In this document: positions 21,230 through 33,000 of the stretch, in pieces
How positions within the stretch are numbered: position 1 is the stretch's first letter
Layout: every line of letters starts with the position of its first letter
Source of the DNA: Gordius sp. MW1
Taxonomy: Eukaryota; Nematomorpha; Gordioida; Gordea; Gordiidae
Reading direction: 5' to 3'
Length of the DNA: 64,000 nucleotides
Assembly: GCA_964036665.1 (NCBI GenBank)
Contig: OZ038531.1
Coordinates: 4,402,001-4,466,000, forward strand
Program-made: the position numbers and the translations under genes
Notes under the pieces: model-generated
Seen by the model: only the letters and a program-made list of their open reading frames with translations
The model's database searches: none
Told to the model about the DNA's origin: nothing

Positions 21230-24170
21230 ACTTTAAACCCTGTTCGTAATTTTCCTCTCTTTTCCGGTGCCTCTATGTCCATTACTTTTCGATTTATATT
21301 TTCGTCTTTTTCTTATTATATGGCCATACCACCTTAGCCAATATTCGTTAATCATGTCCGCCATTGGTTGGATACCCATTTTTGTCAGTCATTACTCTTA
21401 TGATCAAGCTTAGCGTACTCCAAGCTCCACCGTATATTTCTCATCTCCGAGATTTTTAATAGCTATTCTTCCGTGGTTTTTGATCCATGTTTCCTTCCAT
21501 AGTGTAACACCGTTCTTACATTGGATTTGTAAACTTTGTTCTTTAACCATATTGGCATTTTCTTTTTGCACACCGGATATCGCCATTTAAGCCATTCTTT
21601 TTGAATCCATGCATTGACTTCTGTTGCGCAACCTCCCTCATGATATAACATCGAACCGAGGTATGAAACCTGTCTACTCTTGGGTACTTTAAATAATCAT
21701 CTAGCGATGGCGTGCCTGTAACGTTCATCTCCATGTATACCGTTTAAAGATCGTTGATCTTTAAACCATATCTAGCTAAGTACTTTGACCCCTTTTCAGC
21801 TTCATCAATTACTTACTCCTTTGTCCCTGCGCATAGCACTATACCATCAGCATATAGCATTCACATGGCGATGGCGTTTGAATGTCCCTTGTTACGTTAT
21901 CGTGTTAATATATTAAATAATAAGGGACCTAGAGCAGATCTTTGATATAATCCAGTTTCAACTCGAAAAGGTTTAAAGTCTCTAATTGTCGTCCTAACAC
22001 ACGAATTTGGCTGCATAAATATTTTTCATAAGCCGTACGTATGCGTCAGAGATTTTTATTTTCTCAAGCACGACCATATTAAATGGCGAGGGACCGTATA
22101 AGCCTTTTCCAAGTCGATAAAAACTAAATGTGGGTTTATTTTCTTTTTACCATCCTGTCATTTGTCTCAGTGTAAAGGAGTCGATTGTGAATTTTCCGAC
22201 CACAAATCCGAATTGGTTAGCCGATATTTCCACCTCGTTCTCGGCCTTATTACTAAGACCTATCCATAAGTTAGCTTGATACCTAATTGTCACACTCCTG
22301 AGGGTTTTCTTGGCTTTTAAATAAGGGTTAAATCGTGCTTGCTCGCTATTTATTGGGAATTCGCTCTTTTACCAATATCTTGATAAAGTTTGTTATGGTT
22401 CCCTGCAAAATGAAATTTTTTCTGCCCGATCCCGACGTCTCTGTTTTTATTTAGCCCTGCCCGAGGCCGAACGACTTTTTTATTTTTAGCCCGACCCAAG
22501 GCCGAGCCCAATTTTTCAAATAGAAAATTTTCAAAAATTTATTTTAAAATTTTTGAAAATTATTTACCATATAAATATATAATGCATTAAATTGTTATTA
22601 CTCTTAATTTACAACTGGGATAAGTTTTAGATAAAATTTTCATTTTCACTCGCTACAATTTATTCAGCTAATAATTTAAAACTAGAAATCTAACTTTATA
22701 AAATATTTTTTATCTAACAGTTCCAAATAAAACACTTTTAAAAATATTTCCTTTTTATAAAGTAATAGCTACTATAACTATATTTAAATACTAGAATAAG
22801 ATTTAAAATTTAGGGCAAAATATTATAGACAGGGGAAAAATCTGAAGCTTGGAGCTATATTATGTATGGTGTACGAAAATAATTAATTAATATCGAGTTG
22901 AGTTTGTTTAAATCATATTTTATAAAAGATTAGTTTGCTTTAGTCATATCAGGCCGTCGGGCCTTGGGCAGCCTCATCAGGCCCGACCCGAGTCCAATTG
23001 TTTTATTGAATTGTGCCCGAGTCCGATCCGATCTGGTCGGGCTTTGGGTGGCCCATGCAGGGCTCTATTTATGGTCCTGTTCCTGACTCCTCCTTCTCGA
23101 CATCCGACCCATGCTTCGATAGGAATTCCATGTGGGCCAATAGCTTATCCTTTTTTGCATCTTATTCAATTGTGATTTAACTTCATCATCCTGAAAGAGT
23201 TCGAGCTTTTTTTGGTTTGGCTCAATATCAGGAAGGTAATCTATAATATTTGCAATGTTTATAAGTTCCTTGAAATATCCTTTTAACCTTTTCATCACTT
23301 CCTTCGGGTTAAATAGCCTTTGACCCTCTTGTTTTTAACTATTTTAAGGATCCAACATCGCGACTTTTCTTTTTCCTTATCATGGCCAATTTTTACATAA
23401 GCCTGTCGCCCCTTTTATGATCCAGTTTATTTTATATTTTGGTGAACGGGGCATTCTTCGCTATTGCCCTAGCCTTGCTCTCGTTGCCTCCTTGCATTCT
23501 TAAAATTCTCCGAATTTTTGATTTATGCCACCGTCTATATAAATCTTTCTTTCTTTCGATTCCTTAATCGATTGATCCCACAAACATAGTTTCCTATTCA
23601 TAGCTTTGCCTCCTTCGGTTTGTCCTAAATTCAAATCGCTGTTTCCTTTATGTCCCTAATTAGCGTCTCCTAATCGTCGTCTAAAACCCTTTGAACTTCC
23701 TTGCACCCAAGAGTGAAAAGACTTTTTGACGATATTTATCGTTCGTCGACGTATCCTTTAGCATTTCGTATCAAAATCGAGGGTCGTAAACCCATTTTCT
23801 TTCGGGAAATACGATGCTTTTAAGATCCATAACAAGTGGACATTGTTGCCTGGGGATTTGATCATCCGGAATTCTTTCGCCGTATGAGCAAATAGCAAAT
23901 TTGATTAAAATGCTTCCCACTTCTATAAGTCAAAATATGGTCTTCGCGTTTTTAAAAATAGGTGTTAACAATCGCCATGTCGTCTGCTTGGGATACTTTG
24001 AGAAGTTTCTCTCCTCTTTGTTCTTCAGGCCATGCTCATAGCCTCCATGATTTCGTTTATACCCAAGGCAATCTTTCTCTAAGTGGGCGTTGAAACCCGC
24101 CCCAATAATTCACTTTTCTTCTTATCCTATTTGTATTTCACTTTTAAATGAATCGAAATATGTCTTTATC
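21230..24170 (-). pseudogene. decayed RTE-like LINE, endonuclease and reverse transcriptase
   Basis: Minus-strand protein fragments in several frames follow the order of an RTE-clade retrotransposon. Endonuclease-end pieces include LLKVSQADDMAIVNTYF and DHILTYRSG (about 23900-24000). A linker piece is YFKELINIANIIDYLP with DEVKSQLNKMQKR (23298-23065). Reverse transcriptase pieces include FIDLEKAYTVPRHLIWSCL (about 22100). The catalytic box reads YADGIVLCAG (about 21840) instead of YADD. C-terminal pieces are GSMLYHEGGCATEV, WIQKEWLKWRYP and KNKVYKSNVRTVLHYG (21734-21463). Many stops and frameshifts, the mutated YADD box and an insertion at 22400-23070 show it is dead. Confidence 0.8.
22401..23071. 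mobile_element. CGGGC-rich hAT MITE inserted in the LINE
   Basis: The right end is GCCCATGCAGGGCTCTA; the left end keeps only CCCTGCA after TTATGGT. The flanks GTTATGGT and TTTATGGT agree at 7 of 8 bases, fitting a hAT target duplication. The arms contain CCCGACCCGAGGCC-type degenerate sequence and the centre is AT-rich. LINE coding resumes on either side. Confidence 0.7.
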
Positions 24171-25592
24171 TGATTCTATGCACCCAATTAAAAAAGCCAT
24201 TTTTCGTTTAATATAATATTTTGTAAATTTTATAAAATAAATTAAAGCTGTTTTTCTTATAAATGGACAAAATCTATATAGTATTTTTATAAGTATCTAG
24301 ATCAAAAAAATTCTAAGCTTAAACAGGAACTTTGCTGGAACTTTTCTAGTGGCTGTAACGACAAATATTTCTTAATCTTTTTTTTTCGAGAGCCCTACAT
24401 AAAGGTTAGAATGTCATCCTTATCATTCTTCTTGTCTTGAACATTGGGATAGCTTAATAATTTGTTTACGTCTTTTTGGAGTTACCTTATAGCCCTGCAA
24501 AGTCATTTTTTCAACCCGAACCCGACCCGAAAGCGTTTTGAATTATTCAATCCGAACCCGACCCAAAAGCGCTTTGAATTTTTCAACCCCACCCGAAAGC
24601 GTTTAAAACCAAACCTGACCCGACCCGAAAGTAAAAAAAAGTGATTGGTGTAAAAATGATTTTGATGTTTTTAAATGGCAACAAAATGTTATCTCCCAAA
24701 AAAAACAGTAACAACATTTTACAACATGTTTGCCAGAAGTGAATGCATTAGAAAAAATTAGATTCTAATTTAGAAAAGTTTTAATATCTTTTACCAGTAT
24801 CTCTCTTCACTATTAAAAAAATGCAGATATTCTTAAACTCTTACTAAATTAAAATGGGTCTTTCTGTATTATCAAGCAATTTTGATTTTAAGGCTAATAA
24901 AAATTTTGGCAATTGTGGGGAAATGAAAGGAGAATATTTGACTATTTTTTTAACACTAATTTTTTAAATCATGTTTGTAAAATAATGCTTTTTATACATT
25001 TTAATCATTCGTTTAATAAATAAACATGGTAATTTTATTTTATTCTAGTGTATATGTGAGGCATTAAAACAAGTTGAGACATCAATGTTTAAAAAAAATG
25101 GGAGTTCAGAAAATCGTTTAGTTTGGTGGTATCAATCATATGTTTATTATAATTAATAGCATCAATTAAGATATTTTACCTTTCTGAGTTTTAAATTTCG
25201 CAAATCCTAAATTCAGATATAACTTAAAAGTAATTATTAAATGACTATAAGAGATAAATTAATCATACTAGAGACCTGCAAAGGGCCTGTTTAGGTCACT
25301 CGGCCCGCCCGTTGTAAATATTTTCAAGCCCGGGCCCGTCGAAATATAAGATTGTAGGCCCGGGCCTGGCCCGCTAATTTTATACAAGGCCCGAGCTTGG
25401 CCCGACCCGTATAAATTTTTTTATTTTAATTTACAGAAATAGTAAATAATATATAGGTGTTAAAAATGCTGATTATGCAAAGATAATTAATTATCAACAA
25501 ATTCCGTTCTATCTTTTAAGAGGCGACCTAGCAAAAAAAAATTTTTACTAGTGGGTGGCATTGTAGTTGGATATAACATCTAGCAGTATAAT
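24171..25592. repeat. AT-rich DNA with two CGGGC-rich left ends
   Basis: Clusters at 24490-24640 (starting TAGCCCTGCAAAG, with CCCGAACCCGACCCGAAAGC) and 25269-25430 (starting TAGAGACCTGCAAAGGGCC) resemble left ends of the hAT MITE family seen complete at 25593. No matching right ends are adjacent. The short frame at 24462-24644 is only translated CCCGAA repeat. The remainder has no recognised content. Confidence 0.5.
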
Positions 25593-26236
25593 TAGAGCCC
25601 TGCACGGGCCGTCCGAGGCCCGGCCCGGCCCGAGTTCGGCCCGGCCCGACGGGCTTTCGGGCCGGGCTCGGGCAAATTTTAAAACATTGATCGGGCCTCG
25701 GGCTTGGGTCGGGCCTGATGGGCCAGCCCGACCCGAGGCCCGAGCCCGAAAAAAAATTTGAATAAATATTAATCCAAAATATAATTACAATACAAGATAA
25801 TCCCCCTACAAATAAATATTTAGAATTTTACTACCACCTCATATCAATTTCTTGGTTAGCTGTGTGGGTCTATCTATGCTATGTATGACTTTGACTATGA
25901 GTGATGATGAAATATTTAAAACAACAGTGTGTAGATTAAGCTTAAAAGCAAAAATAATAGTAGCTATTTTGAACAATAGAGTTAGTATTATTTACCATAA
26001 TTAATCATATTTTAAATCATATATTTTTCGCGATACGTAATATATTTAAAAATCAATTTTTGAAATAAAATTGGTACAAATTTACATTTTTACAAAAGTC
26101 GGGCCGGGCTCGGGCTCGGGTCGGGCCTGAGTGAAAAAAACAAATCGGCCTCGGGTCGGGCTCGGGCAAAAAATAAAAAAAGGTTTCGGGCTCGGGTTGG
26201 GCTCGGGCCGATAAAATTCAATTTTGCAGGGCTCTA
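25593..26236. mobile_element. complete CGGGC-rich hAT MITE
   Basis: A 644-bp element. Termini TAGAGCCCTGCA and TGCAGGGCTCTA are perfect inverted repeats, flanked by a perfect 8-bp duplication AGTATAAT (25585-25592 and 26237-26244). About 150 bp of degenerate GGCCCGGCC/CGGGCTCGGG sequence sits inside each end, around an AT-rich core. No transposase; it presumably moves with hAT transposase made elsewhere. Confidence 0.92.
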
Positions 26237-26244
26237 AGTATAAT

Positions 26245-26961
26245 ACAATATATTTTTTATAGTGCGTTATAAACGCTTTATAATTTGTTTCTTTAATCAG
26301 ATGTTATAATTATTTAGCCATTTAAAAGCCCATTTTTAAAAGATTGCAAGCTTGATGTGATATTATTAAAATATTGAACCGTATAGTTTATAAAGCATTA
26401 TTAACAATAGCTATAATGCATATTAATAAAAACATTTTTAAAAATATTAAAATGTTATAGGAACAATATTAAAAACATTCAGTTCGTGCAAGCTTTATAA
26501 ATAAATTTCTTATTAATTACGTGACTTCAATTGTCGTTAGCTTCAAACCATTTCGAACCTACGAACGAAAACAACATTAAAACCTTTCCTATAGCTAAGG
26601 TGTTAGGGGTCATTTTTTATACCTTATTACCCCCGTCTTTGTTGAATAAACAGTTTTAGCCAATAAGGTTGTGGGAATATAAGGGACGTGGCAATTTTAG
26701 GGTGGGCTTTGGTTTAACCATCCGTGCCCTTGAGTTTTAACCTTACAACCCTTTCCGCCCAAGCCCAACAATTTAAGAATACAAAGTTTGCCAGTCACAA
26801 TTTTATTTTTTTCACCTATGTTTTCCCAAAAATTTTTCTTATACGCTCTGTGCCTAATACTATTTGAAATCAGTGCGGTTCGTTTATTGGAAGGTATCTT
26901 TATATAAATTTCCAATTTCTCATAGAGGGATTGCCTGTAAATAAAATCCATTTATTATAAG
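26245..26961. other. AT-rich DNA upstream of the first EGF exon
   Basis: No exon with a signal peptide could be recognised here, so the 5' end of the multi-EGF gene is not located. An 84-codon minus-strand frame (26697-26951) has no motif I know. Confidence 0.4.
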
Positions 26962-27048
26962 ATGAGTGCTCGGGACGTGGAGATTATCACCCCACCGATC
27001 GTATCTGTGAATGTAAAGGTCCATACAATGGTAAAAACTGCGAGAAAG
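26962..27048 (+). CDS. EGF-like exon 1
   Basis: Reads DECSGRGDYHPTDRICEC, then KGPYNGKNCEK. It has only four cysteines, so the first pair of the usual six is absent. This may be the shortened first module or the second half of one. AG at 26960-26961, GT at 27049. Confidence 0.75.
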
Positions 27049-30000
27049 GTAATAAATTAATCCATTAAGCCGTTATATTTTTTTTTGATGATATATTTTT
27101 TTTATTTAATATATAAAAAAGTAAAGAAAAAAGTGAAAAAGAGAAGAACATTTATTCTATCCAAGATCAGTTTCGATTAAATTAATTGTTTTTACTTAAC
27201 CACAGAGTGCAATTGCCATTTAAACAATACGTACGAATGTGACGATTGGGCCAGGTGCGTTTGCAAAAGGGGATTCTATGGGGAAACTTGCGACAAAGGT
27301 AGTTTACATTGTAATAGTAACTCTTATCCGCAGGATATCATAAAATAACCAATTTTTTGACACATATAATACTACAAATAATATTTACGCATGACTCACA
27401 TGAAATAATTATTAAGGAGATAAATTATCATTTTAGTTAATAGGCGATTTATTATACTAGAAATAACGAGTAGGGGGGGGGCTGAAATTTCATTATAGTT
27501 AATTAATGTCCTCTTTAAATATTTAAGAGCGGGGTCAAATTTGAAGGAAACATGATTTTTATACTAATTTACCCGAGATGAATAAAAAAAAAGATTTAAC
27601 TTAAAATATAATAAGTTAGAATTGGTTTTAGGTAGAGAATAGACAGCAAAAAACATCAAGTTTTTGCCCTTATAAACTCTAGGGTTAATATTTTGTAAAC
27701 AATTATCAATATCTAACATTTAAACATAGACTTTATGATGCAAATATAGTTGAATTTATCATTATTAGGCGTGAGCGCGATATAAAGATGGGTTGGTTTT
27801 ATTTATTCCAAATATAATTTATCTCTAAAATATATAACGAGTTTAAGGCAACATTGATATTAAACATTATCAAAGGGCATTATATACATAATTTCGGATT
27901 TAACCTTAGACCTAACTTTATGCGTGGGGGAGGGGCAAATAAAGGGCGGAACTAAAAATTATACAATCTCGTTCCTCGACGTGGTGATGGATGGATGTAG
28001 CTATTGCATGAGGCCCATTGGTTACATTAAAGAAACATAGGGCTAAAAATCTTATTATCTTACTGCTTAAAACCAATATACTGAACAATCTTGATCAATT
28101 TAATTAAATTAAACGACTTTCGAATTGCAGTTATGCCATCACAAAAAAATTGTGTATAAACAGGCACTTAGTCATCTTACGTATTTTAGTGCTGAAAAAT
28201 AAATAAAATAAAAGTACTGTTTGCGTGGCAATTAATAATGCAAGAAAGTATTATATAAATTAAAAGGCGGGCTAACTATATAAATGGCGACCCTTAATTT
28301 TAAAAAATTTACACAAAATGGTAAGGTATATTCAATTGAGAATACAAATATCGTGTACTTTGAATGAAAGGTACGAACTCTGCCCATTCTGAATATAAAG
28401 ATCTTGTCTGATTTTTAAATAAAGGGCGCTGAAAATAAGGTTTAATCACAAAAACATTTTTAGGATTGTTCAGAAGATTAAATATTATTTTAAATATTAC
28501 CAAATATTTATGTTCAAGACAAGTTACTCCTTTAGATGAACAGTAATTCTATGATATTTGGCACAACTAAATTGCTGACTGAATGGCAAAACTGGTAATT
28601 TAAGAAGAATTTAAGCAGATAATATTCTCAGATTACCTTTAATTTATTCTTTAGCTTAAGATTAATTTTGGAGCCAATGTTTTTTGTAATTTTAACCAAA
28701 ATAACCTAACCTTAAAAAATTGTATAAGTTTGTTCGTTAATGATTAATAAATAAATTGTTTTTTGGTTTGTTCATGTTTCATGCTTATGGGTAGAGTCGC
28801 GTACATAAATTGTCTAGGGTGGGTGTACATTCGCTAAACTTTATAAGACGAAGGAGTGCGTAAACAATAAGGAGGGGGGCAGGGACAGGATATAGGGAGG
28901 TTGTTAAAATGGGGCGGCTGGGTACTAATTACGCCTTTGCATTTTAATTATTCGATTCGAGATTCATCGAATATTAAAATAAAGATTCGAATTAGATTCT
29001 AAAAATTTTAAAATTTGAATTAGATCTGAATATTTTTCAAGTATCTTTAATTACTAAAAATCGCATTAATTTATTAATAAATTTTGGTAAATTAAAAATA
29101 AATATTAAGGGCAAAAGGATTAAATAACGATATCTCTGAAACAATTAAGAGCTGTTTTAAAACCAATTCTTTTTTGTTATATCAAAAAACTTTCACAATA
29201 CAGGTGGCATCATAATTCGATAATTTATTATATGTGAAATGGTTCCAAACATAAACTATTATTCCTTCTTTAGTACCAAGATTTAATTTTAACAGTCACT
29301 ATTTAATAATTTTCTCTAAATGGCAGTAAGTAGAGTCTACCTATTATTTAGCTTGCGGTACCGTACATCAAGTTATTTATTATCTTGTTTAATTATAAAC
29401 CTGTATCGTTATATATACATGGGCGTAGCCAGTGGGGGTGCGGGGGAGGGGACAAAAAATTTTTTTATAATGCAAAAACCCTTACAAATTAAAATTTTTT
29501 ATGTTTTGCCCCTCCTTAATTGAATTTTTAAACGTTTTGCCCCCCCCCCCCAAATTAAAACCTGGCTAGCCCATGTATATGTATAAATAAGATCTCGGCA
29601 TTCGAGGTAATGCATTTCAATTTATCTTATTTATTATTAAGAGAAACAATATATGTTAAAGTTTATTAAACAAGCACAAAAACAATATTTTAAATAAGGG
29701 TAACTTTAAGATGTTACCAAAATACTAAAACTTTGTAAAAATTGTAAGCCAATATTAAAAGTAGAAAAACAATTTTGTATGTTTATAAAATTCAAAATTA
29801 ATAGTAGCGGGAAAAATAACAAATTCTCTGAAAGATAACAACAACTATAATATATAGGTACCGTCTAAATAAATTTAAAGTAAATTATTTATTGAACCCT
29901 TTTTTAATGATTTAATTCGGATTTTCGAATCTAAGCGAGTAAAAATTCCATTCGAAATTTATACATAAGGTTTCGAATCTCAAATATTTTTTAAAAGCTT

Positions 30001-33000
30001 TGTACTAATTAAAGACTATTTAAATATGCTATAAACGACTTTTTAGGAATAAGAAAATTTTCCGGGCAAATTTAATATAACCACGTTTGAGGATAATCAA
30101 ATATTGAATAGGGCCCTCGGAATTACAAAAGTGCTAAGATTCATCTTTTTCCAAAGAATTTTTCGATTTTCAAAAAGTGGCATAATGGACATTATTTTCA
30201 TAACAAAATGATAATTTTTTGAAATTTTAGCCATTAGGATTTTTGGATTTAGTTATACATATTAACCACTCAGAGAGAGTATAGTTGGTCTTTTCAAAAC
30301 TTATCATAACTCTGGTAAAACTCTAAATAAATCATATATTTTACACGACTTTATTTTTTATTGGCTTGGTTCTAGAGTCTTTTATACCAAAAATATCCTA
30401 AAATTAGGGCCAGAGATATGACGCATTTTTAAATCGAGAATCGATAATTTTCGCATTTGACCAGCTTCAATTTTACAAGCAAATAACTATTTATAAATAG
30501 TATTAAATACAGTCTATACCAACTGCGACACAATTAAAGCCTTTACAACGGTTAAGTTAATTAGTCCGATATTTTTTAAAGATTTTTGCCTCAGATTAAA
30601 CAATGAGACCAAGAGCATCTAGGTACTAAAGACAATAAAATATTAAAATGTGAACCGACTTTCTTTGGTTTATGTTAAATTTGTTTCTTACTCCTAATCC
30701 TAAAGGAGTATAATATTCTTGATTTTAAAGAGTTAAAAGTTGTGAAAAACTAAAATGGAATTTATCAATCAAGTTTTTTGTATTATATGCGACATACACA
30801 TGAGGCTAAATTAAAATATTGCCCATTGGCCTAGCCTAGCTTTTTGTGGAGAGGGTGGGGACGCATATAAGTGCGGACGGTTAACGGCGATTCAAAATTT
30901 TTCCCTCGTAGCCATTTGTCCGAACGTAACTAATTTCTCTTTCAAAATTCGCTTAAACTCCTAGCTTTTTAAGCGAACATTATATTCCCAAATCCCAAAT
31001 ATGCTCCTTTTTGTTTATTTACGACTTACACCATAAACAAGTAAAATTAGAGACATGCAACAAGCCTCAACGAGTCCACTCGTTATAAAAATTAAAAGTT
31101 ATTTTTTACAGAGTCTGAGCCTTTTATTTTGCTTCTTTCATATTCGATTATAATTTTTTCTTAGACTTAATAGAATATTTATGTTAAAATTGTTAATAAT
31201 TAAAATGTAAAAAATACTCATCTAGACATTCAATTAAAATCTAATGTTAATAGATTCGCAAAGGGTATGTTTAGAGCAAACCTCCTCTCTATATAGTTTC
31301 TAAACACTTTTGATCAATAAATCAGTAATGAGAGAGATGTTATTTTATTTTCATCGTTAATTTATACATTAAATAATAATAAATTAATTTAAAACAATGT
31401 AGTAGAAACACACCTTTGTTAATATTTAATAATATAAAAAATATGAATGATTTTGCAACGGGCTTTCAGATGCCTTACTTATACCTAAGATCGGCCCAAG
31501 CCGGCTAGGCTACATTAGGCCCGCTAAACCCCAGCCCACGGGGCGTGCAGGTCTCTAAGCAAAATTACCTAGGAATAAAATAAAATATTTCTTATAGTCA
31601 ATATACACATCTTTGGAAAAAAGCGAAACTAAGTAATTATTGATAGGTTGAGGTTTTTTGATAATAAAAACATATTTTAATATTTTGATCTAGTTCCGTA
31701 TTTAAAAAAAACATGTTTATTAATCTAATATACATTTAATTTGCCATCATCTCTTCCCATCTGTTATTTAATAATATATCAAACCTGCTCCTTAAATATG
31801 AAAACTTACAGTGCACAATAAATTTTGTTTTTAAACTTATTTGAAACTAGGGTTACATGCGTTTTTAGTAAGCTAAAACGGCTTAAACTTGAAAAATTTA
31901 TGTACAAAAATTTTCTATAAATAAATTGACGATTAACTTAAATCAATCTAACGTGACATGAAAGATACGACAAACTTTTTGAATTATTAAATTTATCTGT
32001 TTTACAAAGATTGTCCATGCAATGGCCAACCATGTAAAATAGACGGTGAATGCGATTGCGATAAAACTCATGTTGGTAAACATTGCCAACGCGGTAATAT
32101 ACATTAACTATCAATTTCAATATGACTCAGACATTAAAAGTTGATATTTTAATATGTGACAATATTAATATAAGTATGCTCATGCAAAAACGAAGCTACC
32201 TGCAACGAGGAAGGAGATTGCCAGTGTGATTACAAGCATTGGGGCCTTGAATGTGAAAAGAGTAAAAAGAATGCAATTACTTATTTCACCTTTATCTCAA
32301 TTATCTCTAATACAATCTCAATCCATGGCTCGATGCCAGCTCATTAATTTATTATATTTTAGCATAAAACATACTTAATTATTTGGAAATAAACTACTAT
32401 CGATTAAAAATGATTAATTAGGTTTTAATAATTAGAAATTGAGCTTAAGCTTTGTAACATATACCGATCGCTTTGTTGTCAAAGGTCTAAAAACTAAGTT
32501 GATATATATAACTTGTCAATATTAAAGGGGTTGAATAACTATATTATACTTAGCTATTTAATTTGTCGACTTTTAATAAAATTATCGTGATTAATAAAAA
32601 TTGTAAAATTGAGAACTCAAGTTAAGGGTTATAAAAGAAATTTTCTAATTATTTTATAGATATTATATATAACTATAAGATGTTTCGTATAATTTTAGAT
32701 TGTAGTTGTGCATCAGATCTAGGCAGATGCATAGACAGCAGTGATAAATGCGTGTGCCAGGCTACCGATTATAAGCATGGTTGGGGAGATTATTGCCAAA
32801 ATAGTAATTGTTTAAATAAACTTCATTTGAGATTATAACAAATTCGATTAAAAGTCCACTTTGATTCTTATTCAAAAAAGAAAGCTCTTCAAAATAAAAG
32901 CTGATAGAATGAAAGCTAATAAATCATTTAGACCCTAAAATGTGTTCAAAAAAAAAGCTGAGAGAAAAAGGGTTAATCAATCATTTTAGAATATCTCATT

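Larger units (their letters stand above)
27299..32009 (+). other. 4.7-kb intron of the multi-EGF gene
   Basis: AT-rich. Apart from the MITEs at 29419-29575 and 31048-31557 I see no exon with the C-x-C signature and no other gene. A G run near 27473 and the GT-rich stretch near 28860 have no recognised role. Confidence 0.5.

Noticed and set aside
25567..25761. 64-codon frame rich in G, P, A and R
   Set aside because: It is translated GGCCCG arm of the hAT MITE at 25593.
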